A program made the translations under genes and the position numbers. A DNA stretch of 64,000 nucleotides, taken from positions 3,138,501 through 3,202,500 of the forward strand of contig NZ_JAJEJQ010000001.1 in the NCBI RefSeq assembly GCF_021390575.1, in the 5' to 3' direction. The notes under the pieces were generated by a model. It was not told where the DNA came from. It saw only the letters and a list, made by a program, of their open reading frames with translations, and did not search any database. This DNA is from Paraburkholderia adhaesiva. GTDB taxonomy: Bacteria > Pseudomonadota > Gammaproteobacteria > Burkholderiales > Burkholderiaceae. This document shows positions 47,828 to 56,349 of this stretch, piece by piece (position 1 is the stretch's first letter; every line of letters starts with the position of its first letter).

Positions 47828-48586
47828 TTAGGTGAACTGGAGCAGCTGGTTGGCGGTCTGGTCGTTCTGGTCAGCGGTCTGCAGAAGCTTCGTCTGCATC
47901 TGGAACTGACGCGCGTTCGTGATCATCGAGACCATCGCCGCGACCGGATTCACGTTGCTGCCTTCAATTGCTTCCGTGGCGATCTGAACGGTCGGGTCCG
48001 CATCGGCGGGGTTGCCGTCGGCGGTGCGGAACAGGCCGTCGTCGCTGCGCGTCAACGTGCCCGCGGGCGGATTGACGAACTTGATCTGGTCGATCATCGC
48101 GATCGCGTTCGGCTGGCTGCCCGGCGCGATAGCCGACACCGCGCCGTCCGAGCCGATCGTCACCGCCGAGCCAGGCGGCACCGCGATCGGACCGCCGCCG
48201 CCGATCACCTGGAGGTTGTTAGCCGTGACGAGTTGGCCGTTTTCATCGACGTGCAGGTTGCCCGCGCGCGTGTACGCCTCGTTGCCATCGGTACCCTGCA
48301 CGGCGATGAAGCCCTGGCCTTGAATGGCGATGTCGAGCGGGTTACCGGTCTTCGAGATTGCGCCGGGCGTCATGTCCGAGCCGGGCGTCGCCGACAGTAC
48401 AAACGTGCGCGTCGTGAGATCGTTAACCGTCGAGCCATCGCCGAACGACATCGGGACGTCGCGAAAGTTGGCGAGCTGTGCGCGAAAGCCCGTGGTCGAG
48501 ACGTTCGCGAGATTGTTCGCGACGACGGCCTGCTGTTCGAGCGACTGCGTCGCGCCCGACATTGCGGTGTAGATCAAACGGTCCAT
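47828..48586 (-). CDS. flgF: Flagellar proximal rod protein FlgF
   Basis: The 252-residue protein opens MDRLIYTAMSGATQSLEQQA with the rod motif [20 protein letters not shown], and closes with EGSNVNPVAAMVSMITNARQ. It is one of the proximal rod proteins. It lies between flgE and flgG in the conserved flgBCDEFGHIJ order. Confidence 0.96.
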   Translation of the reverse strand: MDRLIYTAMSGATQSLEQQAVVANNLANVSTTGFRAQLANFRDVPMSFGDGSTVNDLTTRTFVLSATPGSDMTPGAISKTGNPLDIAIQGQGFIAVQGTDGNEAYTRAGNLHVDENGQLVTANNLQVIGGGGPIAVPPGSAVTIGSDGAVSAIAPGSQPNAIAMIDQIKFVNPPAGTLTRSDDGLFRTADGNPADADPTVQIATEAIEGSNVNPVAAMVSMITNARQFQMQTKLLQTADQNDQTANQLLQFT

Positions 48587-48621
48587 GATTCGCCCGGAGT
48601 CTCAAGTGCCTGTTAGTTGGC

Positions 48622-49884
48622 TTACATCTGGAGCAGCGACTGGTCGACGGTCTGCTGCGTCTTGATCGTCTGCGCGTTTGCCTGGTAGTTGCGCTGCGCG
48701 GTGATCAGATCGACGAGCTGGTTCGTGAGGTCGACGTTCGACTGTTCCAGCGAACCGCCCTGCAGCGTGCCGTGGTTCGTGCTGCCCGGCGCGGAGATCT
48801 GCGCGACGCCCGACTGGATCGTCTGCTCGAACTGGTTGCCGCCGAGGTTCACGAGACCGTTCGGATTGTTGAACGTCGCGAGCACGATCTGGCCGAGCGC
48901 CATGGTCTGGCCGTTCGAGTAGTTGCCGGTGATCGTGCCGTCCGTACCGATCGAGAAGTTCGAGAGCGTGCCGCTCGCGTAACCGTTCTGCGCGAGGTTG
49001 TTCACGCCGCTCGCGCCGCCGTACTGGGTCGTGCCGCTGAAGTCGATGGTGACGACCTGATTGGTGGCGGCACCATCGGTCGGGTTCAACACCAGCTGGA
49101 AGCTGCCAACACCCGGCGCCGCGGCGCCTGCGGCGGTCGCCGCGGCGTTCGCCGCTGCGCTCTGGGTCGTGCCCGAGATCTGCCCAGACGAGCTGAACTG
49201 GATCTGGCCAAGGTCCGTCGTTGTGCCGTTCGCCGTGGCGTAGGCTTCGGTCTGCCCGACGGCATTCTGCACGAAGTACATGTTGACCTGCTGCGTGCCG
49301 CCGAGCGAATCGTAGGCCGTGATCGCGGTCGAGTAGTTGTAGCTGGTCGGATCAGCCGCGTTGAAGACCGGGTTGGTCGGCGCCGTGGCCTGCGCATTCA
49401 GGTTCAGCTGCGCGGTGACGCTTGACGTTTGCTGCGGCGCGATGTTGGTGGTCGGCACCTTCAGCGCCACCGTCTGCGCCGTGTTGATGATACCGCTCGC
49501 GCCCGCCGCGTAACCCATCAGCTCGTTACCGGCGGCATCGACGATGTAGCCATTCTTGTCGAGGTTGAACACGCCGTTACGCGTGTACGTGATCGTGCCG
49601 TTGTTCGACATCTGGTAGAAGCCGTTGCCGTTGATCGCCACGTCGAGCGCCTGGCCCGTCGTGTTGATCGTCCCCTGGGAGAAGTTCTGCTGAACCTCCG
49701 ACAACGACGCACCGAGGCCGATCTGCATGTTGACCGCGGTCGCGACCGAGTTCGCATAAACGTCCGCGAACTGCGCCGTGCTCTCCTTGAAGCCCACGGT
49801 GTTCGCGTTCGCGATGTTGTTACCGATCACGTCGAGGTCGTTCGACGCTGCGGCGAGGCCGCTCAAACCTTGCTGGTAGCCCAT
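48622..49884 (-). CDS. flgE: Flagellar hook protein FlgE
   Basis: The 420-residue protein starts MGYQQGLSGLAAASNDLDVI, followed by the rod/hook motif NNIANANTVGFKESTAQFAD. It ends QSNVDLTNQLVDLITAQRNY and TIKTQQTVDQSLLQ. It is the main hook subunit, exported through the rod and capped by FlgD. Hook length is set by FliK. Confidence 0.97.
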   Translation of the reverse strand: MGYQQGLSGLAAASNDLDVIGNNIANANTVGFKESTAQFADVYANSVATAVNMQIGLGASLSEVQQNFSQGTINTTGQALDVAINGNGFYQMSNNGTITYTRNGVFNLDKNGYIVDAAGNELMGYAAGASGIINTAQTVALKVPTTNIAPQQTSSVTAQLNLNAQATAPTNPVFNAADPTSYNYSTAITAYDSLGGTQQVNMYFVQNAVGQTEAYATANGTTTDLGQIQFSSSGQISGTTQSAAANAAATAAGAAAPGVGSFQLVLNPTDGAATNQVVTIDFSGTTQYGGASGVNNLAQNGYASGTLSNFSIGTDGTITGNYSNGQTMALGQIVLATFNNPNGLVNLGGNQFEQTIQSGVAQISAPGSTNHGTLQGGSLEQSNVDLTNQLVDLITAQRNYQANAQTIKTQQTVDQSLLQM

Positions 49885-49917
49885 GTCTGTCTGCTCCGCG
49901 AAATGTCTATGTCTTGA

Positions 49918-50634
49918 TCAGAGAATGCCGGCCACGCTCGAAAGCGGGACGGTGTTGCCGTTCGCGAGCGAGAGACCCGCGCTGCCATTCGACTGCTGGA
50001 TCACGGCCTGTACCTTGCTCGCGACGAGCGCCGTGCCCGTGCCGGCCTGGCCGTTGACCGTGGCCGAAACGCTGACCGAATAGGTGCCGTCGGGAAGCGC
50101 ATTGCCCGACGAATCGACCGGACTCCAGGTGACCGGCACCGTGCCAGCCGACTGCGGGCCGAGGTCCATCGAACCGACGATCTTGCCCGACGAGTTGGTG
50201 ATCTGAACCTTCACGTCCGAGGCCGCCGCGGCCATCTGCACGCCGAGTTGCGGCGCCGAACCGCTCGACACCGTCACGCTGTTGCCCGGGGCAAGCACGG
50301 TCGAACCGATCAGGAGCGCGGCCTGCGCGTTCTGTCCTGCGGAGAGCTGCGTCGAAAGCGACGTCAGCGACGTGTTGAGCTGGCTGATGCCCGACACCGT
50401 GTTGATCTGCGCCAGCTGCGAGGTCATCTGCGAGCTGTCCATCGGATTGGTCGGATCCTGGTTCTGCAACTGCGCGACGAGCAGCTGCAGGAACGTGGTC
50501 TGCAGGTCGGCCGCGCTCGTGCCGCTCGAACTGCTCGACGAACTGGACGAGCTGGAGCTCGTGCCGTTCATCGTGTCGAGCAGTTTCTGCGACATGGTGG
50601 CGGAGCTGCCGCCGATGGTGGTGTTCGTAGTCAA
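49918..50634 (-). CDS. flgD: Flagellar hook-capping protein FlgD
   Basis: The 238-residue protein has a run of about 14 serines near residues 26-41, then the FlgD N-terminal motif TFLQLLVAQLQNQDPTNPMD, and a C-terminal FlgD Ig-like/Tudor region with VPVTWSPVDSSGNALPDGTY. It caps the hook while FlgE subunits add beneath it and is discarded when FlgK arrives. The polyserine run is encoded by repetitive TCG/AGC codons and may vary in length. Confidence 0.95.
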   Translation of the reverse strand: MTTNTTIGGSSATMSQKLLDTMNGTSSSSSSSSSSSSGTSAADLQTTFLQLLVAQLQNQDPTNPMDSSQMTSQLAQINTVSGISQLNTSLTSLSTQLSAGQNAQAALLIGSTVLAPGNSVTVSSGSAPQLGVQMAAAASDVKVQITNSSGKIVGSMDLGPQSAGTVPVTWSPVDSSGNALPDGTYSVSVSATVNGQAGTGTALVASKVQAVIQQSNGSAGLSLANGNTVPLSSVAGIL

Positions 50635-50731
50635 CGCGTTCTCCTCGGATGCGTTTCTTGTGCCGCTGCGTCGTGTGGCGTGGCGTAACGTTTGCCTGGC
50701 CGCGCGGCCTTAAAGGCGCTCAGTGACCGGC

Positions 50732-51157
50732 TCAGGTGCCGATCGTCAGTGTCTTGAGCATCAGCGTCTTGGCGGTGTTCAGCGTCTCGACGTTGGCCTG
50801 GTACGAGCGCGACGCCGAGATCATGTTCACCATCTCCTGCACCGGATCGACGTTCGGCATCGTCACGTAGCCATCGGAGTTCGCCGCCGGGTTGGTCGGG
50901 TCGTAGGTCATCTTCATCGGCGTCGGGTCGTCGACGACGCCCGTCACCTTCACGCCGCCCACCTGCTGACCCGAGCTCGTGTGCGAGCCGCCGAGCGGAT
51001 CGACCGCGAACACGACCTGCTTTGCCTTGTAGGGCTGGCCGTCCGGGCCCGTGGTCGAATCCGCGTTGGCGAGATTGGACGCCGTCACGTTCAGACGCTG
51101 CGACTCGGCCGTCATGGCGGAGCCCGCAACTCTGAAAATGTTCATCAGGTTTGGCAT
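50732..51157 (-). CDS. flgC: Flagellar proximal rod protein FlgC
   Basis: The 141-residue protein has [40 protein letters not shown] and the C-terminal [20 protein letters not shown] typical of FlgC. It is a proximal rod subunit. Two starts are possible, ATG at 51157 and ATG at 51145; the first has GAGG about 11 bp upstream. Confidence 0.95.
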   Translation of the reverse strand: MPNLMNIFRVAGSAMTAESQRLNVTASNLANADSTTGPDGQPYKAKQVVFAVDPLGGSHTSSGQQVGGVKVTGVVDDPTPMKMTYDPTNPAANSDGYVTMPNVDPVQEMVNMISASRSYQANVETLNTAKTLMLKTLTIGT

Positions 51158-51262
51158 GGTTTCATTGACCTCACGGAATGCGAACTCGTCTTTCTGCCCG
51201 CTGCTTACTTCTGCTTGCTGCTGTCTGGTTACTGACTGCTTGCTCGTGTCGTGGTGCGGGTC

Positions 51263-51859
51263 TTAGGTCGAACCCGACGTGATCGCCGAGAGCATCGTCT
51301 TGATCTGTTGCGAAAGCACCGTCATGCCCGACTCGAAGTGCAGCGAGTTGTCGGCGAACTGCACACGCTCGGTGTCGAGATCGACCGTGTTGCCGTCCAG
51401 CGCGGGCTGCGTCGGGTTGCGATACATCAACGGGCTCTGGTACTGCTCGGTCGGGCCGCCCGTCGGCGTCAGCTTCGCGTTGCCCATCATGTGGCCGGAT
51501 TCCGTGGCCGCCATCGTCATGCCGCTCGTCACGCCTGCCGGTGCCGACATCGCGAGCGGCACGCCGTTGCTGCCGCCCATCGACGCGGAACCGCCCGTGC
51601 CGGAACCGCCACCCGTGCCGCCTGCGGCTGCCATGCCGATCGTCGCCGATGAGCCGGTCACGCCGGAGACGCCCGCCGCGGTCGTCGCGCCGGCATGCCG
51701 AAGCGCGCCAGCCAGCGACGCCGAGAAGTCCACGTCGCGTGCCTTATAGCCCGGCGTATCGGCGTTCGCGATGTTCGCGGACAGCAGCGCCTGGCGAGTG
51801 GCGCGCACGTCGAGCGCTTCGCGGCCGAACGCGAATTCGGCGTCGAGTTTGTCCAGCAT
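51263..51859 (-). CDS. flgB: Flagellar proximal rod protein FlgB
   Basis: The 198-residue protein has the FlgB motif SANIANADTPGYKARDVDFS near 28-47 and the C-terminal DTERVQFADNSLHFESGMTV. A Gly/Met/Thr-rich insert of about 60 residues (about 60-125) makes it longer than the 138-residue E. coli protein. It heads the leftward flgB-flgJ operon, divergent from flgA across a region with a palindromic box. Confidence 0.95.
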   Translation of the reverse strand: MLDKLDAEFAFGREALDVRATRQALLSANIANADTPGYKARDVDFSASLAGALRHAGATTAAGVSGVTGSSATIGMAAAGGTGGGSGTGGSASMGGSNGVPLAMSAPAGVTSGMTMAATESGHMMGNAKLTPTGGPTEQYQSPLMYRNPTQPALDGNTVDLDTERVQFADNSLHFESGMTVLSQQIKTMLSAITSGST

Positions 51860-51966
51860 CGTGCGTTCTCCGTTACACGAAATGAGGTGCCCAGGGTGCG
51901 CAAAATATGCGCAGACCTTTTCGCATGGAGGGGAATATTAGGGGCGGCTGACAAGTTCCAATCGAA

Positions 51967-51996
51967 CGAATAGCCGGGAAAGCGCCCCTCTATTCG
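51967..51996. promoter_or_regulatory. FlhDC-type box candidate, flgB/flgA
   Basis: CGAATAG (51967-51973) and CTATTCG (51990-51996) are a perfect 7-bp inverted repeat with a 16-bp spacer containing CCGGGAAAGCGCCCCT. The box is midway between the divergent flgB and flgA starts, and the same core appears before fliL and fliE/fliF. It is the best-conserved of the three; FlhDC binding is inferred. Confidence 0.6.
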
Positions 51997-52062
51997 ACGT
52001 TACCGACCGGGGTCCGCCGCCTAGAATTCGATGCGTGTCAATGCATTAGATGGAGAACGACG

Positions 52063-53406
52063 ATGCCGCAGACTGCCACTTCCCGCACGCCCGACAACGG
52101 CGCGGGTCGGCGCTCGCGCGGCGTTTTGTCCGGCCTCGCCGCCTCGCCCGTGAACGGTGACGCGAGCGCCTCGCGCAGCACGCGCTTCGCGGTGTGGCTC
52201 GGCGCTCCCTTGCTTGCGTTGTGCTGCGGCCTTGCAGGCAGCGGCGCGCTCGCGCAGACGCCGGGCAACCAGATCTATATTGCAGGCCCGGGCAGCCAGA
52301 ACGGTGCCGAAGCGGCGCAGATGGGCTCGATGCTCGATGCCAAAGGCCACAACGCCGCAGTAGCCCCTGCCATTGCGGGCGCGACGCCGATTGCGCCGAC
52401 ACCCGCACCCGCGCGCGGCGACGATGAACAAAGCGGCATGATCACCATTCCCGGCCCGGGCGAACGCACGGCGGGTGCATCGCAAGCCGGCGCGCCCAAC
52501 ATCGTCACGATTCCCGCGCCCGGCACCCCGGCCACGCCTGCCGCCCTCGCCCGCAACGGCGCGCCCACGCTGCCGCACGTAAATGCCCGCACGAACGCGA
52601 GCCGCGTCGTGCCGGTTGTCGCTGGCTCGTCGCCCGCCGCCACGCCCAACACAGCCGCCGATAACGCCGCGCTCAGCGCCGCCAATGCGCGCGCGAATGT
52701 CATCCAGCGCTACGCCGCCGCAGCGGCAGCCAACGCGAAGGCGAACGCAATGCAGAACGGCGCTGCCGCGCAAGCACCGCAGGGCCAGCAGGACGGCGAG
52801 TCGGTCCATGCGGCCGCGCTCGCCTTCCTGCAGCAGCAGTCGGCCGGCCTGCCGGGCCACGTCACGGTCACCGTCTCGCCGGTATTCCCGCGCGGCCTCG
52901 CCGCCTGCACCCAGCTGGAAACGTTCATGCCGCCCGGCGCGCAGACGTGGGGCCGCACGACCGTCGGCGTGCGCTGTGTCGGCGCGAAGCCGTGGACGCT
53001 CTACGTCGCCGCGCGCGTCGCCGTCGAGATCACCTACTACACCGCCGCGCGCCAGATCGAACCCGGCCAGATGCTCTCCGCCGCCGATCTCGTGCCGCGC
53101 CAGGGCGACCTCGCGACCCTGCCGCGCACGGTCATCACCGATACGTCACAGGCCGCCGGCGGGCTCGCGCTGCTGCGCATCTCGGCGGGCCTGCCGCTGC
53201 GCACCGACATGCTGCGCAGCGCGTCGTCCGTGGTTTCGGGACAGACGGTCAAGGTGGTCGCCGAGGGCACCAACTTCACGATCTCCGCGGAAGGCAGCGC
53301 GCTCAACACCGCCGCGCCGGGACAGCAAGTACGCGTGCGCACGGAGGGGGGGCAGATCATCACGGGCATCGTGAAGGATGCGGGGACGGTGCAGGTGCAG
53401 ATATAA
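52063..53406 (+). CDS. flgA: Flagellar P-ring chaperone FlgA with long N-terminal extension
   Basis: The 447-residue protein has a signal-like hydrophobic segment (about 42-65, ending GALAQ), a low-complexity Ala/Pro/Asn region to about 245, and the FlgA SAF-type domain to the end. The latter includes IEPGQMLSAADLVPRQGDLA, LRISAGLPLRTDMLRSASSV and GQTVKVVAEGTNFTISAEGS. E. coli FlgA has about 219 residues. The start at 52063 has GGAGAACG upstream. FlgA helps FlgI assemble the P-ring in the periplasm. It is divergent from flgB and followed by flgM. Confidence 0.93.
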   Translation: MPQTATSRTPDNGAGRRSRGVLSGLAASPVNGDASASRSTRFAVWLGAPLLALCCGLAGSGALAQTPGNQIYIAGPGSQNGAEAAQMGSMLDAKGHNAAVAPAIAGATPIAPTPAPARGDDEQSGMITIPGPGERTAGASQAGAPNIVTIPAPGTPATPAALARNGAPTLPHVNARTNASRVVPVVAGSSPAATPNTAADNAALSAANARANVIQRYAAAAAANAKANAMQNGAAAQAPQGQQDGESVHAAALAFLQQQSAGLPGHVTVTVSPVFPRGLAACTQLETFMPPGAQTWGRTTVGVRCVGAKPWTLYVAARVAVEITYYTAARQIEPGQMLSAADLVPRQGDLATLPRTVITDTSQAAGGLALLRISAGLPLRTDMLRSASSVVSGQTVKVVAEGTNFTISAEGSALNTAAPGQQVRVRTEGGQIITGIVKDAGTVQVQI

Positions 53407-53453
53407 GTGTGGGGCTGCGCACGTAACAGCATGTAACGTTTGAACTTTCGCGC

Positions 53454-53481
53454 TAAAGTTCGGGCCGGCATTTGCCGATAT
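53454..53481 (+). promoter_or_regulatory. Sigma-28 (FliA) promoter of flgM
   Basis: TAAAGTT (53454-53460) is followed by GCCGATAT (53474-53481); the distance from TAAA to GCCGATAT is 16 bp, as in the fliS promoter and one more than in flgK and ycgR. It lies about 30 bp before the flgM start, so the anti-sigma factor is made by its own target. Confidence 0.75.
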
Positions 53482-53510
53482 CACGATCAAATCGATCAGG
53501 AAGCCCCATC

Positions 53511-53855
53511 GTGAAAGTTGACTCCACCAGCCGCAACAGCTCGCGCTCGCTTCAGGCGGACGTGACGCGCACACAGCAAGGCGATTCCGCCGGCGCCGCG
53601 AGTGCCGGTGGCACGACTTCTTCAGCCGCATCCGCCTCGGGCAGCGCCGGCAGCGACGCCAACGTGAGCCTGTCTGCGCTCTCGTCGACGCTGCGCTCGC
53701 TCGCAGCCAGCGGCTCCGCCGACATCGACGTGGCCCACGTCGAGTCGATCAAGGACGCGATCCGCAACGGCACGCTGCAGATCGACACCGGCAAGATCGC
53801 GGACGGCGTGCTGGAAACGGCGCGCGGCCTGCTCAAAGCGCCCTCGGGGAACTGA
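53511..53855 (+). CDS. flgM: Anti-sigma-28 factor FlgM
   Basis: The 114-residue protein has a disordered Ser/Ala/Gly N-terminus and the C-terminal sigma-binding half, with VSLSALSSTLRSLAASGSAD, VESIKDAIRNGTLQIDTGKI and ADGVLETARGLL, as in FlgM. It binds FliA until it is exported through the finished hook. The GTG at 53511 is preferred because AGGA lies 9-12 bp upstream and homologues begin MKVDS; the in-frame ATG at 53472 lies inside the sigma-28 promoter. Confidence 0.95.
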   Translation: MKVDSTSRNSSRSLQADVTRTQQGDSAGAASAGGTTSSAASASGSAGSDANVSLSALSSTLRSLAASGSADIDVAHVESIKDAIRNGTLQIDTGKIADGVLETARGLLKAPSGN

Positions 53856-53889
53856 AGGCGCGCCAGACACTGACTTTTTTCGCTGAACC

Positions 53890-54336
53890 ATGAAAGACAC
53901 CTTGCTAGCCACGCTGATCGACGAGCACGCTGCGGTTGAGGCGTTCGCCTCGCTGCTCGCCGTCGAACAGAAGGCGCTCACGAGCCTGGACGGCATGAAC
54001 ACCCTGCCGCAGATCGTCGAGCAGAAGTCGGTGCTCACGCAGCGTCTCGCGGGCCTGGAAAAAGCACGTGACGCGCAGCTCGCCGGGCTTGGCCTGCCGT
54101 CAGGTCGCAAGGGTATCGAGATGGCGTGCGAAAACGACGCGCGTCTCGCGGGCCAGTGGGAACTGCTCAAGGGTTCGACCGAACGCGCACGCCGCGCGAA
54201 CATCACGGTCGGCATGATGATCCGCACGCGCATGGACCATAACCGCCGCTCGCTGTCGATACTGCGTGGCGACACTGGAAATGGCGGCCCGGCACTCTAC
54301 GGACCGGATGGGCGGTTGCCAGCGTTCGGGCTTTAA
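53890..54336 (+). CDS. flgN: Flagellar export chaperone FlgN
   Basis: The 148-residue helical protein has the FlgN pattern LATLIDEHAAVEAFASLLAV near the start and LAGQWELLKGSTERARRANI in the third helix. It chaperones FlgK and FlgL to the export gate, both encoded in this window. It follows flgM by 34 bp and is closed by an intrinsic terminator. Confidence 0.94.
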   Translation: MKDTLLATLIDEHAAVEAFASLLAVEQKALTSLDGMNTLPQIVEQKSVLTQRLAGLEKARDAQLAGLGLPSGRKGIEMACENDARLAGQWELLKGSTERARRANITVGMMIRTRMDHNRRSLSILRGDTGNGGPALYGPDGRLPAFGL

Positions 54337-54353
54337 AGCCGCGCTGTGCAAAC

Positions 54354-54389
54354 AAAAAAGCCGAAGCGTTTTGCGCTTCGGCTTTTTTT
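54354..54389. terminator. Intrinsic terminator after flgN
   Basis: AAAAAAGCCGAAGCG (54354-54368), loop TTTTG, then CGCTTCGGCTTTTTTT (54374-54389): a perfect stem followed by seven T on the plus strand and, read the other way, six A-derived T on the minus strand. It should stop flgAMN and also the convergent FAD-dehydrogenase transcript. Confidence 0.93.
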
Positions 54390-54532
54390 GTTTTTCGCGG
54401 AATTCCGGGGAGACCGCTTGCGGACGGCGGTAGTCGGCTAACTGCGGTCGTACGATCCTGCGCCCCAACGGCCATTCGAAAGTCGGCTTCGCTCAGCTAA
54501 CGGACGTTCGCGCGCCGATCCTGTCCGGCATA

Positions 54533-56155
54533 TCAGGACGCGTGCGCCGACGTCAGATTGAGTGCTAACGCTTGCGCGACTTCGATGCCATCGATCGCTG
54601 CGGAGTAAATACCACCCGCATACCCCGCGCCTTCGCCGGCCGGATACAGACCTTCGACGTTCATGCTCTGGTAATTGTCCTTGCGTCGAACCCGGATGGG
54701 TGAAGAAGTGCGCGTCTCCACGCCGGTGAGCACGGCATCGTGCATCGCGAAGCCGGCGATCTTCCTGTCGATCTGGGGGAGCGCTTCACGGATTGCTTCG
54801 ATCACGTAGTCGGGGAGCGCGGTGCTGAGATCGGTCGGGCGCACGCCCGGCTTGTACGACGGCACCACGGAGCCAAGCGACGTCGACGGGCGGCCGGCGA
54901 TGAAATCACCGACCAGTTGACCCGGTGCATGGTAATCACCGCCGCCGAGTTCGAACGCGCGCTCTTCCCATTTGCGCTGGAACGCGATGCCCGCCAGCGG
55001 ACCGCCGGGAAAGTCCTCCGGCGTGATGCCCACGACGATGCCTGCATTCGCGTTGCGCTCGGCTCGCGAATACTGGCTCATGCCATTGGTGACCACGCGC
55101 CCCGGCTCGGAGGTCGCCGCGACCACCGTGCCTCCGGGGCACATGCAAAAGCTGTAGACGGCCCGTCCATTGCTGGTGTGATGGACCACCTTGTAGTCGG
55201 CCGCGCCGAGTTGCTTATGGCCCGCGAACTTGCCGAAGCGCGCGCGATCGATCAGCCCCTGCGGATGTTCGATGCGAAAACCCAGCGAAAACGGCTTGGC
55301 TTCGATATAGACACCGCGATCGTGCAGCATCTGGAAGGTGTCGCGCGCGCTGTGGCCCACGGCCAGCACCACGTGGTCGCACCGCAGCGTTTCGCCGTTC
55401 GAGAGCTTGAGCGAGCGGACCTTGCCCTGATCGATTTCGATATCGTCGACCCGGGTTTCGAAGCGCACTTCGCCCCCCAGTTCCTCGATGCTGGCGCGCA
55501 TTTTTTCCACCATGCTGACGAGGCGGAAAGTGCCGATGTGCGGCCGGCTCAGGTAGAGAATGTCTTCCGGAGCACCCGCCTTGACGAATTCGTCCAGCAC
55601 CTTGCGGCCATAGTGGTTCGGATCCTTGATCTGGCTGTACAGCTTGCCGTCGGAAAACGTTCCAGCCCCGCCTTCGCCAAACTGCACGTTGGATTCAGGA
55701 TTGAGTACGCTCTTTCGCCACAGACCGAAGGTGTCCTTGGTGCGCTCACGCACGGCTTTGCCACGTTCGAGGATGATCGGGCGGAATCCCATCTGCGCGA
55801 GGATAAGTCCCGCGAACAGGCCGCACGGCCCCATGCCGATGACGACCGGGCGCACGAAACTCGTATGCTCCGGGGCCTTCGCGACAAAGCGGTATTCCAT
55901 GTCCGGCGTCACCCCGCAATGCGGGGTGCCAGCGAGCCGCTTGCGCGCGGCCGCTTCGTCCTTGACTTCGACATCGACGATATAGGTCAGCTTGATGTCT
56001 GAGCGCTTGCGTGCATCGTGCGCACGGCGGAACACCGTGTAATGGACGAGCCCGTCTGCCGGCACGCCGAGATCCGCGAGGCGCGCGCGTATCGCGGCGT
56101 CGAGATCGCTTTCGGCATGGTCGAGGGGGAGTTTGATTTCGCTAAGACGTAACAT
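54533..56155 (-). CDS. FAD-dependent dehydrogenase of the NAD(P)/FAD oxidoreductase class
   Basis: The 540-residue protein has a dinucleotide-binding motif GMGPCG (107-112) in VVIGMGPCGLFAGLILAQMG, followed by the acidic end ILERG. A second FAD motif (VVLAVGHSARDTF) and a C-terminal PAGEGAGYAGGI stretch that closes on FAD are also visible. The N-terminal 90 residues match the ferredoxin-like domain of the uncharacterised COG2509 family. Its substrate is unknown. The ATG at 56155 is chosen over one at 56182 because the domain begins there. It is convergent with flgN and borders the accessory island. Confidence 0.88.
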   Translation of the reverse strand: MLRLSEIKLPLDHAESDLDAAIRARLADLGVPADGLVHYTVFRRAHDARKRSDIKLTYIVDVEVKDEAAARKRLAGTPHCGVTPDMEYRFVAKAPEHTSFVRPVVIGMGPCGLFAGLILAQMGFRPIILERGKAVRERTKDTFGLWRKSVLNPESNVQFGEGGAGTFSDGKLYSQIKDPNHYGRKVLDEFVKAGAPEDILYLSRPHIGTFRLVSMVEKMRASIEELGGEVRFETRVDDIEIDQGKVRSLKLSNGETLRCDHVVLAVGHSARDTFQMLHDRGVYIEAKPFSLGFRIEHPQGLIDRARFGKFAGHKQLGAADYKVVHHTSNGRAVYSFCMCPGGTVVAATSEPGRVVTNGMSQYSRAERNANAGIVVGITPEDFPGGPLAGIAFQRKWEERAFELGGGDYHAPGQLVGDFIAGRPSTSLGSVVPSYKPGVRPTDLSTALPDYVIEAIREALPQIDRKIAGFAMHDAVLTGVETRTSSPIRVRRKDNYQSMNVEGLYPAGEGAGYAGGIYSAAIDGIEVAQALALNLTSAHAS

Positions 56156-56157
56156 GA

Positions 56158-56349
56158 GTGCTGGGATGCGGTCACCGCGCAATCGTGGTGGTGTTGAAAC
56201 AGGTGGAGGCTGACATGCCGGCGGCGACGTTGTTCGCTACGCGGGCATCCCGGATCCAGACCTTCCATCGGCGGAAAAAACTGCACGCGGGGCTGCAAAC
56301 CGACCAGGTCGGGCAACTCACGCTACTTCAGGGTAAGAACAAGAAGTGA
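56158..56349 (+). pseudogene. IS3-family OrfA transposase remnant
   Basis: The 63-codon frame reads IVVVLKQVEADMPAA, then SRIQTFHRRKKLHAGLQTDQ and GQLTLLQGKNKK. This parallels the IS3-family OrfA helix-turn-helix (a LKQVEAG stretch, a GISEQTFYRWKKxYAGL stretch, and a leucine-zipper LQEENxxLK). Several conserved residues are changed, the C-terminal part is cut short and no OrfB or inverted repeats follow. It is a decayed fragment, marking past insertion-sequence activity at the edge of the fliA-repeat island. Confidence 0.65.

Noticed and set aside
46289-48616. A 775-codon open frame on the plus strand across flgH, flgG and flgF
   Set aside because: It covers three well-conserved genes on the other strand and has shadow composition (Arg, His, Asp, Val) with no ribosome site.
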